64,000 nt of DNA, from positions 7,688,001 to 7,752,000 of the forward strand of contig NC_058153.1 of assembly GCF_011075055.1 (NCBI RefSeq), written 5' to 3'. Source of the DNA: Mangifera indica. Taxonomy: Eukaryota; Streptophyta; Magnoliopsida; Sapindales; Anacardiaceae. The notes beneath the pieces were generated by a model, which had not been told where the DNA came from, ran no database searches, and saw only the letters and a list, made by a program, of their open reading frames with translations. The position numbers and the translations under genes were made by a program. Shown piece after piece: positions 32,876-44,439 of the stretch. How positions within the stretch are numbered: the stretch's first letter is position 1; every line of letters starts with the position of its first letter.

Positions 32876-35134
32876 TATAATACCCTCAGATATGTTTCAG
32901 GGGCAATTATGTCTTTTGACCTTGTTTGGAGATATTTTCAATTGTATGTGTGTTTTTAGGTATATATATATATATATATATAAAAGAAAAAAAAAACAAC
33001 AAATATAATAATAATATATTGAAAAATATGGAGGAGAAAAGTCAATAAAGGAAAAAGATTTTGCTTTCCTTTTATTTTCCATCATTCTCTCGTCTCTTCC
33101 AGTTTGTTCCATCCTTCTCGCGTCTCTTCTAGAAGACAGCAGCCTTCTTCCTTTCTTTGCTGTATTTTTAAGAACAGTGAGTGATTTTGGGAGGATTTTG
33201 GAAGATAAATAAGGAAGGAAAATAAGAGGAAACACTTTGGGAGCCTTAGCAACTAAAATATCTCTTCTTTTTCCTTTTCCTATGTTTATATATATATTGG
33301 ATGTATGTTATATGAATATATTAGTATGTTTTGGTGTTAATTTAAGGTGAGTTTGGTGATAAAAGAAGTAAAACAAAGAGAAAGAAGTCAACTTGCAAAG
33401 ATTTGGCTTGAAACAAGGTAAGGGGAATCATCCTTGATATGTTACATGTTTTAGGCTTTTGGTTCCTTGGATCTATGTTATAAATGATGATTTTGAAGTT
33501 GAGGAATGTTGTTTTGCCATTTGGGATGTCTATGTGTGTTATTTTGTTCATGGCAGAAAGTTGTATGATATTTACAGTTTTTGCCACTGAGTTCGTCCCA
33601 TGTTTTGGCTATCTTATCTAATGAATTATGAGTGCTATTATATCTTGTTGGAAAGCTCCTTGAATCCTCTTTCCACTGATATATAGCTTGTATGAATTAG
33701 AGATCATTTAGACTGTTAAATAGTGTATGAACTAAAAGGACTGTTTTACTAAATAAACAGAGGAGGCAGTTTTGTCACTAAGTTTATCTCACGTTTTGAC
33801 TACCTTATATATGGGATTATGAGTGTTATTATATCTTTTTGGAAATCTCTTTGAATCCTCTTTCCAATGATATACAGTTTGTATGAATTAGAGACCATTT
33901 TAATTGTTAAATATTGCATGAACCGCAAGGACTGTTTTACCAAATAAACAGAGGAGGCAGTTTTTGCCACTGATTTTAACTCACGTTTTGACTGCCTTAT
34001 ATATTGAATTATGAGTGCTATTATAGCTTGTTGGAAAGATCTTTGATTCCTCTTTTCAACGATATATAACTTGTATGAATTAAAAATCTTTTGGGCTGTT
34101 AAATTGTATGAAAAAAAAGGCTACCCTGCTAAATGACTGTTCTGTGAACAGTATTTCGTAGTTCTGGGCAAGAAAGAAAGAAAGAAAGAAAGAAAAGAAA
34201 GGAAAGAAAGGAAAGGAAAGGAAATAAAAGAAGAAAAGAAAAAGAAAGAAAAGCAAGAAAAGAAATTTGGAGCTCAAGATTTAGGGGTCGTCCCAAGAGT
34301 AATGTCTAGTGAGTTATGAATAAATTTAGATGGAAGCAAAATTAGTAAAATATAAGATTCGCATGCATGCTATAAACTATGAGGGGGCACTTTACATTAC
34401 ACTGCCTACAGTAGGACACGTCCGTAGTAGGACATAGACCCCTAATAGGGTCTGCTCGCAGTAGAGTATACTCGTAGTAGAGCTTAATTCAGATTCAGAA
34501 ATAGTGTAATGAAAGAAAGAGAGCTCGAGTTTAGAAAAGTGTCAAATCCCTATAGTTAGCTTCCAGAAAGTATCAAATAGACACCAGATGGGACAAAGTA
34601 TGACCCAAATAGTAAAGAATGAACTAGATTACCCCTTCAATCTCTTATAGAGGTTGTGATGTGAGGTTGAGTCCTGAGAGTGAGACAAAACAGGAAATGA
34701 GATAGTTTATTTGATTCTTTCCCCTTACTGAGTGTTCTTATCACTCACTTCCTTTTCTTTCATGATTGCAGGTACAGGTGATCGAGGTAGCTGCGAGGCA
34801 GGGTCAGGTCAGCGTAGGTAGATCCGGTTAGAGCAGGTTATCTCTGGTTTATATTACATGCATATAGTGGCATGTTCTTGTCGACTTTTGACTTTTTGAG
34901 ATTATGGTACAGTTACATATGATTACTCCTTGTTTTCAGATGCTTTCAGAAGAGTTTTCATATGAGTATATACATCTTTTGTTCGCTTCCAGATTTTCAG
35001 TTTTCTTGGAATATTTCCTAAACACTTTTAATAATGCGTTTATTTTAAAGTATTTAAAAAAAAATAGACGCTACGAATATTAATTTGTAACATTTCTCCT
35101 TCTGTGGATAGTACTTCTGGAGAGGGGTGTTACA
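32876..35134 (+). repeat. 3' LTR, full length 2.26 kb
   Basis: Starts TATAATACC (the first G of TG mutated to A compared with the 5' LTR) and ends GTGTTACA. It contains the same three units of about 191 bp (near 33578, 33769 and 33961) and a purine-only GAAA microsatellite at about 34168-34262. It is the only complete LTR and shows the part lost from the 5' copy. Confidence 0.9.
34168..34262 (+). repeat. Polypurine GAAA-type microsatellite
   Basis: Nearly uninterrupted A/G tract of about 95 bases in the 3' LTR, absent from the truncated 5' LTR. Its complement gives a spurious Phe-rich open frame. Confidence 0.9.
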
Positions 35135-35290
35135 GCGTGGAAGTGCTAAGGGGTGCGTCCATATGTGAAAAGGTGCGGGAAAGTGTGGGTGCGAGAAAAT
35201 GTTAAGGGATGCGTGAACGTATGAAGGTGTCAATGGTGGCTTGTAAGTGTGAATGTGTGCGTGAATGTGTTAACGGTGTGCAAAAGGAAA
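35135..35290 (+). repeat. G-rich minisatellite in the Ulp1-gene intron, right half
   Basis: Continues the array of 28622-29013 after the retrotransposon, with the same gggtgcg and gtgtgaa words. Confidence 0.8.
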
Positions 35291-35474
35291 TCGGCGCGGC
35301 CAAAATAACATGTCGTCCTCCTATAACGACGAACCAACATAAGCAAACCGACAAAATCAATTATATAATTTGAACTTTAATCAACCAATCGACATCCATA
35401 CATTAAAGGAAAATAAAACCTAAATCTCATCCAATGTCCCAAAACCGAATCAATTTTAACTAATAAATATGTAC

Positions 35475-35612
35475 CTGAGATGACTTAGATGACTCGGACG
35501 ACATTGTCGTAGTTTTCTGACGATGGTTTCCTGATAGTGAATCGAGTGTGAGTAATTTTGGTTTTGGCGAGGCTGTCGATCTTCGTGGTTTGGTTGACGT
35601 TTTGATTTGCAT
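35475..35612 (-). pseudogene. First exon of the Ulp1-like gene
   Basis: On the minus strand ATG at 35612-35610 opens 46 codons of Lys/Ser/Thr-rich sequence ending SSESSKSSQ at a good donor (CAG|GTACAT, exon end 35475). Its place next to the right TIR, upstream of the DUF1985 exon, fits a short basic N-terminal exon of the MULE peptidase. The following intron contains the minisatellite and the chromovirus. Assignment is by position and splice consensus. Confidence 0.55.
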
Positions 35613-35654
35613 GTCAAACAGTTATTAGTAATTTTCTCACTCAATGCAGCGCGT

Positions 35655-35974
35655 CACGTGCGCTGCAGTTAGTTGTCGCACCCTTTCACGCACCCGCACC
35701 CTTTCAGAAATGGCCGCACCCTTCCACGCACCCGCAATGCTTGTTGTACCCTTTCAAATGTCCGTACCCTTCCATGCACCCGTAATGCTTGTCGCACCCT
35801 TTCAAAAATGGTCGCCCCCTTCCACACACCCGTAATGCTTGCCGTACCCTTTCAGAAATGGCCGCACCCTTCCACGCACCCACAATGCTTTGCCGCACCC
35901 TTTCACGCACCCACACCCGTACCCCTTTCCAAAATCCCGCACCCGCGCCCCTTAACACACCCATTAACACTTTC
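35655..35974 (-). repeat. Subterminal minisatellite, right end (C-rich on plus)
   Basis: Repeated units of roughly 50-60 bp with ccgcacccttccacgcaccc and aatgcttgccgcaccc words. This is the mirror image of the left array at 23891-24330, including the acattacgggtgcgtgg word near 24010. Confidence 0.85.
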
Positions 35975-36392
35975 CCGCACTCCTTTTGAGAAAACGTACC
36001 GTTTTGAGAAAAATGTACTATTTTTGATATATCCATTATTTTTCATAAATAACAATCAATTATAAATTTATAGATTTTATAAAATTTATAGATTTTCAAT
36101 CTTTTTTTCAATTTTATTCATAGATTTATATTTTCAATCTGTAGATTTTATTCAATCTGTAGTATATCTGTTTTTCAATCTATAGATTTTATTCATTACA
36201 GATAAATTAATCTTAATGCGTATAGTGAAACGTAAGTAATTAATCGATAAAATACTAAAGTAAACATTGAGAAATTAAACGAGGGTATTTTTGGAATGAA
36301 AAATTCAATTTGCTTAAAAAGGTAAAACATATGAATTGCTGCCGAAAAACGTTTAGGCGGGAAAACGGCTGCCTATTTTAATTAATATCCCT
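35975..36392 (-). repeat. Right terminal inverted repeat of the MULE
   Basis: The reverse complement of the left TIR; outermost bases on the minus strand are AGGGATATTAATTAAAATAG. Followed by the target duplication acaaaaagt at 36393-36401. Confidence 0.9.
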
Positions 36393-36401
36393 ACAAAAAG
36401 T

Positions 36402-37025
36402 GCTTTTCGAGTATATGGAAGGCTTAATTTGACTTTGATTTGATGTGGGGTTTGGCTAGGCCTTATGTGTTCCTTGCTTTTATTTGATATTTTTCGATAG
36501 GTTGAATGACTATTTACCACCAAAACTTTGATGAACCAACAAATTTTCACTTTTTATATTTGAAAGTTTATTTACCCAGTTGCTACGATATTGTTTGTGT
36601 CATCTTTTGCAAAACTTTTCTTATCGCCACATTTCCAACAATATCCCCATGCCTATTTGTTGTAAAGAAATCAAACGCACTATGACACCTTTAGGGACAT
36701 AAAGGGCACCTTCAAACCTTTTGAGACTTGTTTAATATCAAACATTTGGTTACCAACAATACCTCTATACTCGACATGATGTTGATATTCTGTATTGGAA
36801 GACTTTTCGTCAAATATGTCATCATTATAATCCATAAAAAGTGAGGTGAGAGAGGTAGACTCTAAAATATATATAGATTATTGATTTGTTTGAGGCTTCA
36901 ATCAATTTCCTTAAACATATCTACTTAACAACTTTATAGATGTTTCCATACTTGAAGTTCAGGATTCACGCATATATCCTTGTCTAAATACATGGATTTG
37001 CTTAATCATTGTCCGTGATAAAAAT
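36402..37025. other. Intergenic DNA
   Basis: No gene. A gactatttaccacc word near 36508 resembles the terminal sequence of the foldback family at 37026-37953 and may be a fragment of it. Confidence 0.35.
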
Positions 37026-37953
37026 GGCCAAAGGTCTATTTTCTATCCAATTTTAAGTGTGTTTTCAAAGTCACATCCATGAGGTTTAAAAATCCAAAAG
37101 TCTCACCTATCTATTAAAAATCTTAGTTAGGGTTAAGGGTAAAACTGTTATTTAACAAAAAACTAAAGTTTTATTATATTTACCCCTAAGTTTGAAAATC
37201 TCACAATTTCCCCTTACCTGAAGTTTGAAAAATCAAAAATTCTCCCCTAGGATTTGCAAATCGTTGTCAGAGACGGTGAACTTCGTTATCTCCAGTGGTG
37301 TTGGCTCTCTTTCTTAGTTTAACTCTCATTGCTGATCACTTTCCAACCATTGGAGTAGCCCATCTCCTCCAACGCAGATGAAATCGTCTTCATCAGATTG
37401 TCTTTATCCGAGATGAAGACGACTATCGGAGGTCTCAGATAGCCACGTCATCTTTGTTTGAGACCTTCAACAATTGTCTTAGTCTCGGACGAAGACAAAA
37501 TCACTTTTGTCAGAGACGAAGACTCTCAAATGGAGAAAATTTCATTTTCATCAGAGGAGATCATCTGAGACTAAGACTCTCTGACGAAGAAAATTTTGTC
37601 TTCATCAGAGGAGATGGGCTTTATCAGTGGCTGAAAAGTGATTGGCAAAGAGAGTTAAGCTGAAAGAAAGAGCCAATGCCACTGGAGACAACCATCTCTG
37701 GTGATGGTTTGCAAAACCTGAGGGGGGGATTTTGATTTTTGAAACTTCAGGTAGGGGAGAATTATGAGATTTTCAAGTTGAGGAAGACAAACGTAATAAA
37801 GCTTTAGATTTTTAAAATTTTTTATTAAATAACAATTTTGCCCATTACTATAACTGAGATTTTTAACAAATGAATGAGACATTTGGATTTTTAAATCTCA
37901 CAGGTATGACTTTGAGATAATACTTAAACTTGGGGGGAAATAGTCCTTTGGCC
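37026..37953. mobile_element. Foldback Mutator-type element, copy A
   Basis: The long arms start GGCCAAAGGTCTATTTTC (37026) and, from the other end, GGCCAAAGGACTATTT. They share further words such as ctcaccta/tgagac, aaaactgttatttaa/ttaaataacaattttgcc and ctgaagtttgaaaaatcaaa. Flanking 9-mers are gataaaaat (37017-37025) and tataaaaat (37955-37963). The centre holds repeated gaagac/gatgaag motifs and no transposase. Related to copy B at 52724-53543. Confidence 0.7.
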
Positions 37954-37963
37954 TTATAAAAAT

Positions 37964-38731
37964 ACTTGAGATTTCATTAGCTAGCATTCTTATGCATATA
38001 TACTCAAGAATACGCTAGCCAATCAATCTTATTGCCCATTAACCTTAGAATGCCCATTCCTAGTCCCATTTTCAAGTGTCATTTTAGCCACATCTAATAT
38101 CTTTTTATTCGTCTTTTAAAGTAGAATTTGGCTTGCATTAATATTATAAGGAACCATTAAACCGAAAAATATGCACCACTTGGCACTACAAACATTTGTG
38201 TAGCTTGCAATTGGCACCACAACTTTTTATGTATCCCGAATAACCATGTTGATTAAAAAAAAAAAAAATCATAAACCAAGAGACAAAATGAGGAAGGTCA
38301 GAATCATATCCATCCCATTATTTATTTATATTTAAATCGTAAAGAATACAAAATTAGAGGAAATAAAGTGATGGACAAAAGAAATAATGAGTTAAAAGTG
38401 AAAGAAACACGGCACAATGAGATTGAAAATAATGACGAAGCAAAGAATAATTTGGTTGTTGGAAGGTATGCTTCGATTTCCATTATATATTTAAAAGAAA
38501 TAAAAAGGACAGGGCAGGGCATGGTTGTCTCCATGTCCTATTTTGTCTTCTCATTTCCATCAAAATTGACCAATAGCTACATGTGGGGACTCTTATCGCT
38601 TGCTTTATTTATTTAATATTTTATCATACAAACATTTAGAACAAATTTAGTTCTATAGTTTTCAATGAATGAAACTATATGTATTTAAAAAAAAATCACA
38701 ATTAATTTGCCACTAATTATTTATTAGTAAT
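37964..38731. other. Intergenic DNA, no gene seen
   Basis: AT-rich with short open frames on both strands (for example 38368-38616) that show no recognisable domain. Confidence 0.4.
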
Positions 38732-39287
38732 GTTTTTAAAATCAGATTGATAATTAAATCGATTATTTTACAAGTTCACAGTTTGATCGATTTAATCGGT
38801 TTAACCAATCAATTTTATATATTCTCAAATTATTATATATATTTTAATAATATCAAATATTTATGTCATTTTTTAAATATAAAACATAAAAAAAAATTTA
38901 GAAGCAATTTTTTATATAATTATAAATAACATTAAATCATAAATTTTAATTTAATAAAATAAAAAAACTTAGAAAAAGTAAAAAATAATTTCAAATACGA
39001 TAATTAAACAATTGACACTCAATCACTTTATTAAAGAAAAATCAATTATAAATTTTATCATTAATTCAATTAAAATCTTATAAGTTTTAACTCTTCTAAG
39101 TTATAATAAGACAAAAACTATATAATATTATATAAACTTGGTTTTGTTGATTTTAAATCATTTTTTTAGTTTAATGAATTTAACTAAATTTTAAACTAAT
39201 CAATATTTATATATAGATCAATTTAAATTATAAATTAATTTATGATTTAACTGATTAAATAGAATGATCTGATTCAGTTTTAAAAAC
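38732..39287. mobile_element. MITE/foldback family M, copy 2
   Basis: Bounded by GTTTTTAAAA (38732-38741) and its complement (39278-39287). The interior is the reverse complement of copy 1 (20146-20644) in long blocks, for example around 39030-39140. The word attagt occurs just outside both ends and could be a remnant of the target duplication. No coding sequence. Confidence 0.65.
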
Positions 39288-39558
39288 AATGTTAATTAGT
39301 GAAGTCATGTCATAGTGTTTAAAATAAGTTGGTAAGTTAGTATATAAAATCCTCCTTTCTCATCAATTGTTTTTTTAAATGGTATATTTCCTAATAAATA
39401 ATAAATTAATTATATATAGCATTAATATTGGTGTATTAAATTAATTATAGATATAATATTTTAAAGTAAAATTATAAGTGATTATTTATTTAAAACTGTG
39501 AAGTCAAATTGGATGGCTTTGATTGGCTAGCATTGGATGGTGGATGGATGCACTTTAG

Positions 39559-40039
39559 AGGGCGTTTGGTTTGGGTAATGTTTGATTACTAAAATAGAAA
39601 GATTACCTTGAAGATAGATTACTTATAAGATTACTGGGTATAAATGATTACTATGTTTGATAAAATTTGATAGATATAAATAATTATTGTGTTTGGTTAA
39701 AGGTAATAAAAGATTACTAGTAAATTATTTTGCTTAAATACCTTTAAATATAATTATTTTTAAATATTTTTTATATTATTTGTTATATTAATTAAAAATA
39801 AATTTATTTTTATCTCAAAAAATTAATAAATAATATTTTTTCTATAATAAACTCAAGATTATCCTAATAATCTTTAAATACTTAAGGTGAATGTGGTAAT
39901 CAGATTAACACCTATATTACCTGTCATGTCAGCATTGGTAATAGAAAATTACTGTAATATTTTATTACTGATCAATCAAACAAGAGAATAAAAGATAGAT
40001 TACCAAAGTAAACTTAAAAACCATCAACCAAACGCACCC
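39559..40039. mobile_element. MITE family H, copy 2 (inverted relative to copy 1)
   Basis: 481 bp with ends AGGGCGTTTGGTTTGGG and the complement of GGGTGCGTTTGGTTGATGG, flanked by TTAG on both sides (39555-39558 and 40040-40043). The interior near 39720-39800 is the reverse complement of 19795-19860 in copy 1. No coding sequence. Confidence 0.75.
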
Positions 40040-40299
40040 TTAGAATTAACAAATAACTTGTATGTATCAGAGAGACTGACGGGAGAAGAGGAAGACACCT
40101 CTTAGATAGTGATGTATTTGTTATATTTATTTGATTAACAAAAATCATAATATTGGTGGGTCAAAACTCGAGAATTTATTATCAATCAAACATGTTAGCC
40201 TATCACGCAATCTATGATTTAATCAAAGCATATTATTAACATTGGATTAGGACATGCAATATAATGATAAATAATATTATAAGTATATATTATTTTAAT

Positions 40300-40410
40300 A
40301 TATAAATAGATTATTTAATATATTATTATGTGATTAAATATTATTTTATTATTAATTTAAAATCAATTAAATAATACATAATTAATTATTTATAATATTA
40401 TTGCATACAA
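40300..40410. mobile_element. Probable MITE family T fragment
   Basis: Shares attatgtgattaaatatt, ttttattattaatttaaaatca and a following ataatacataatt with the family-T core at 22390-22450. The outer ends are not recognisable. Confidence 0.45.
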
Positions 40411-41121
40411 ATCTTCATCAATTGATCCATCAACAAAAATTTGAAAAATCTTTATCAAGAAAAATGCTTTTTGGAAAACATTAGAACAACAATACCATCT
40501 CATGAGCAAAAACAGAATTGCTCAAATATAAGCAAAAAGCCCCTCCTTAGTAAATGCTATATCGCCAACAAAAATAAAATAAACTCAAATATCAATATAA
40601 ACCACTTAAACGACAAAAACTACTTTATATATGAAAAAAAAAACCACACATCAACCAACACTCCCTTTTTAGTGTAATATCCTTAAATATGTTCTAAGGT
40701 TAAATAAATCGAAAGTTTATTAATGATTTATAAATTAAGAAGATGTATTATGATTGGAGTTAGACTAATTTTAAGAGTATTAATGTTCTAAAGAAAGGTA
40801 TTACAATTGTTCAATAGGAGAATCACTAATCTATAGTCTAAAGTGTCATTCCAAAAAATGGAGCATACGTTTCAAAGTATATTACAAACTATGTAATCCC
40901 ATTTTGATAGAGAGGGACACCCATTTTGATGATTATCAAATGGTTTCAAGTGGTTTACATATCAAAATTCAAGGAAAATTTTTATAAAGCATAAACATTA
41001 TAAAATCGATAAGAAGAAACAAAAAATCAAGAAAACTAGATTTACCTTTGTGATCTTTTTGTTAATAAAGAGTTTAACATAAATGAAAACATCTCTTTTT
41101 AAATATTTTTCTATTGATATA
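40411..41121. other. Intergenic DNA, no gene seen
   Basis: AT-rich; open frame 40441-40677 is Asn/Lys-rich and has no recognisable domain. Confidence 0.4.
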
Positions 41122-41311
41122 TATTATAATACAATAAAACTATGTGTACCCATTTTGGGTATACAAATATATACACATTTATATGTGTCATCATGTGATT
41201 GAATTATTTTGAATTAAGAATAAAACAATAACCAATCATATGATGACACATATGAGTGTGTATATATTTGTGTACCTAGAGTGGGTATACGTAGTATTGC
41301 TCATTATAATA
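41122..41311. mobile_element. MITE family T, best-preserved copy
   Basis: A 190-bp hairpin. The left arm contains tacccattttgggta, acaaatatatacaca and tatgtgtcatcatgtgattg; the right arm is its complement with few changes (atcatatgatgacacatatg, tgtatatatttgtgtacc, gggtata). The outermost words tattataat and attataata extend the symmetry. The superfamily is not clear. Confidence 0.8.
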
Positions 41312-43789
41312 TACTTTATAGTTATGTGGTGTTAGGAATGATAAAAAAATATATTATAAGAAATTAAAATTTAATTATTGTAATTAATCTTAGAACTTTA
41401 TTTACGATAGAAAATCCCAATTCCGTAAATTAAATCAAAGGTTACATACCCGGATTGTCTCTCATTTGAAGTGATTCGAAGTGTTATGAATTTTTATAAC
41501 ACACTTTACTAAACTATATTGGTTTTATTCTGTGCAAAAACTTGCGTTTTGGTTTTGGAGGCTTCTGTATTTGTGTTCTTAAGTATTTTTGCATTTCCAA
41601 ACAAAAATGCGGTAGTTTTTGGGACATTATACATGTGCCCAACTACCTCAACTACCAAGGGTAGTTTATTGCAACTTGGTTTAGGTTGACCCATATGGGT
41701 AGACCCAAACCCAACATCTTTCACTCACACATGACAAAAAATTCAAACCAAATACTTAAACATAAAAATCTCATATAACAATATATTTTATATTTGTAAA
41801 TATATTGTGTAATCTTGCGAGCAACCTACACTTGAGAGCTTATTATTGTACATCTATTAATAATAACATAGTCGTTTTAATGCAAAAATATAATAATTTA
41901 TTGTTAGTCTCATTGTACACTAGATTTACTTCATAACACCAACCTCTCTAATCCCTTAAAAAAATTATGTTATCTCCTCATGTCTTTATGATTAAGTCAT
42001 GTTTCACATATCATTGACAAGATCAATCGACTAATGAATATATGTAATAAATAAGGCTTTCTCTTCAACTCAAAATTTTCAATTTAAACTTGGTTTTTTT
42101 CTACTCATGTTTCATAGACCAAATCATACATTGTCATAAGTAACAAGCTAAGATGGTGAAACACTAAGAATAAATATTGAATGACAATAAAAATTATAAA
42201 GGTACCAATGTAAGATAAGCCTAAAAAAGTTTCATACAGTGATGAAGTAGAGATTCATTCACTCACTATTTTTATTGTTGACTATACACACATAGTATGA
42301 AATATGTGCTACAGTGTATATACTTTATATATGTCATACATAATCAATTGCTATATATATACTTTATATATGTCATACATAATCAATCGCTATATCCATC
42401 ACCTAACTTGAGTTATTAAATATCTTCGAACTTACATATATTAATTAAGAACTCATATCCAGTGTTTACAAGCTATTTAGATGTGGGAAATCCATAACAG
42501 TCATTGTCAAATATATTTATCAATGACTTTATCTTGACTAATCATCAATGTGACATTTAAACTTTAACAATTCTTTTTTTAAAGAAATATATCTTGTCTT
42601 TGCTCACACTCTCAGCACAAAAATCTAGAACTTGTGTAACATTGAGCTGCAAAAAAAAAAAAGATGTGTATATAGTGAGACGACAAAAATTTTGGGATGT
42701 AAATTCAAAAATAAAATAAACTTGAATTCATAATTTTTAATGTTATGTCACAAGTATAATATATAAATTCAACGATATATCAATTACAATCTAAGCAAAG
42801 ATTTAACGTATGTAATATATACATCTTTCGAAATATATTTGGTCAAAGGATCAACAATAATATGATGTGTAAAAATATATTATACTTTCATTTCCTTTTT
42901 TGTAATAATGCTTTTTACAAAATTGTATTGAATACCGATACGTTTGGTTCAAATATAAAATTTTGGATCTATAAATATAAAAAAATATTTGAACTACTCT
43001 TAAAACATACCTATGAGTGTTACAACCTATGTATGTAATATTTGAATTTAATTCAAATTTATTTTATTTCAAACATGAAACAAATTAACAAACATCATAT
43101 AAATTTGACATTAATATAAATTAACAAATATTTTGTGCTTAATCGGATGTTGGACTTGAACAACCTCTTCAAATTTAGACTTGATAGTTTAATGAACAAA
43201 TTTTTCATCTAGATAAACTTTGCAAATCGATGTAAGGTCGAAAATATTACTGTAATTGTCTCTTATAAGCTTACAAAGAATATGCATTTTTTGGTTCCAT
43301 TGACTGACTGATTAGGCATTTTGAAGACGAAGGCCCACAACAATTCCTTGCATCTCTTTTTTAAGCAACATAATCTAAATGTTTTAATTTTGTTGCCTCA
43401 TGCTAGCATTATCAATTATTTCATTTATTTATGACATAAAATGATATATTTTTCAATTATATTATTACCATTTAAATTTCTATTTTCTACCATTTTTTTA
43501 CATTAGTAAATAAAGGAAATAGTTCTGTCGTAACTCTAAAAACACTCTTTCGTTTGACAAGAAGCAATAAATGTGGTATTTCTATCTACATAAGCATTTT
43601 GTTTTTATATATAAAAAATATTTAATTCTCTCAATTTACCAATTTAAGATTTTAAAAATCATTAAAAAATAATTGATTTTATAATTCAAATCTGAGATAA
43701 TTCTCTCAATTTATATTTTAACAATAATAAATAAATAAATAGATTTAACTCTCTTTTTTATGCATTAGCATACATTGGGTGTCAATAAG
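41312..43789. other. Intergenic DNA with a short tandem duplication
   Basis: No gene is visible. An unremarkable minus frame at 41724-41509 has slightly higher GC but no recognisable domain. At 42327-42395 the unit atactttatatatgtcat...aatcaat(t/c)gctatat is duplicated in tandem with a period near 38 bp. Confidence 0.45.
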
Positions 43790-44200
43790 ATTATTTATAC
43801 CTACATTAAACGACTCCTTCGTTCTTTACATGGATAGAGAAGAACGTTATACCCTAGTTATGACAATATGTTGGATAATAGTTAACCATACCAATCCTTA
43901 CACGAGACAGTTTGACGATTTCAAGTTAAAAGATCACATGCACATGTGGTGTTTAGAAAATTTATTTCATAGACACTGGAGCAACCATCTATATAGATAT
44001 CCTTTGGTCGGGTTAATCTAATAAACATGTCTACAATATGCACGTATGTGTTACACTAAGCTATTTATAAACAACTTCGACACATAAAAATTGTCATCAC
44101 TTTTCAATAGAGTCACTCAATACTATGATAATCTCATAATCATTACTAATACCCTTAGTTATTATAATGTCCAGATTACAAACGTTTTTATAATAACTAT
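43790..44200. repeat. Retroelement-like repeat, copy 1
   Basis: Matches 62620-62985 in the same orientation with moderate divergence: aaagatcacatg, ttatttcata, caaccatctatatag, aaacatgtctacaat, and the end agattacaaacgtt. The shared blocks resemble LTR or untranslated sequence of an unidentified retroelement. Confidence 0.6.
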
Positions 44201-44439
44201 TTAATGTATGCATAAAGTTTGCACAATTAGTTGTTTGATCCCCTCATTGCAGTTCTACTATTATAAAAACATATTATTCATACAATCATATTATTGACAT
44301 ATATATTAATTAAATAATAATAAATCTTTTATTTAATAATTAATATAAAATTACAATTACAAATATTAAATATGATCACCTATTCAAACATTTTATACTA
44401 CCAAAAATATTTTTTGTTGTAGATATGAGGTCATCTGTG

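Larger units (their letters stand above)
29014..35134 (+). mobile_element. Ty3/gypsy chromovirus (Tekay/Del type) nested in the MULE
   Basis: The element begins TGTAATACC and ends GTGTTACA, is flanked by GCGTG on both sides, and carries pol in the gypsy order RT, RNase H, integrase, chromodomain-like tail. A polypurine tract (AAGGGGGGAAGAG, 32862-32874) precedes the 3' LTR. The 5' LTR is truncated: LTR sequence stops near 30303 and joins mid-reverse-transcriptase, so the LTR 3' part, primer-binding site, gag and protease are gone. It inserted into the intronic minisatellite of the MULE and is therefore younger than the MULE copy. Confidence 0.92.
23452..36392. mobile_element. Large Mutator-like element carrying an Ulp1 protease gene
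   Basis: The boundaries are defined by long inverted repeats and by the identical 9-bp direct repeat acaaaaagt on both sides (23443-23451 and 36393-36401), the duplication size typical of Mutator. Inside are a MuDR transposase fragment (plus) and a convergent DUF1985-Ulp1 peptidase pseudogene (minus), the combination known from Kaonashi-type MULEs of Arabidopsis and CUMULE of melon. Without the 6.1-kb retrotransposon at 29014-35134 the element is about 6.8 kb. The catalytic part of the transposase has been deleted, so it could move only with help. Subterminal and intronic G-rich minisatellites are a further feature. Confidence 0.88.

Noticed and set aside
34080..34277. Phe-rich open frame resembling a membrane peptide
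   Set aside because: It is the complement of the GAAA microsatellite in the 3' LTR.
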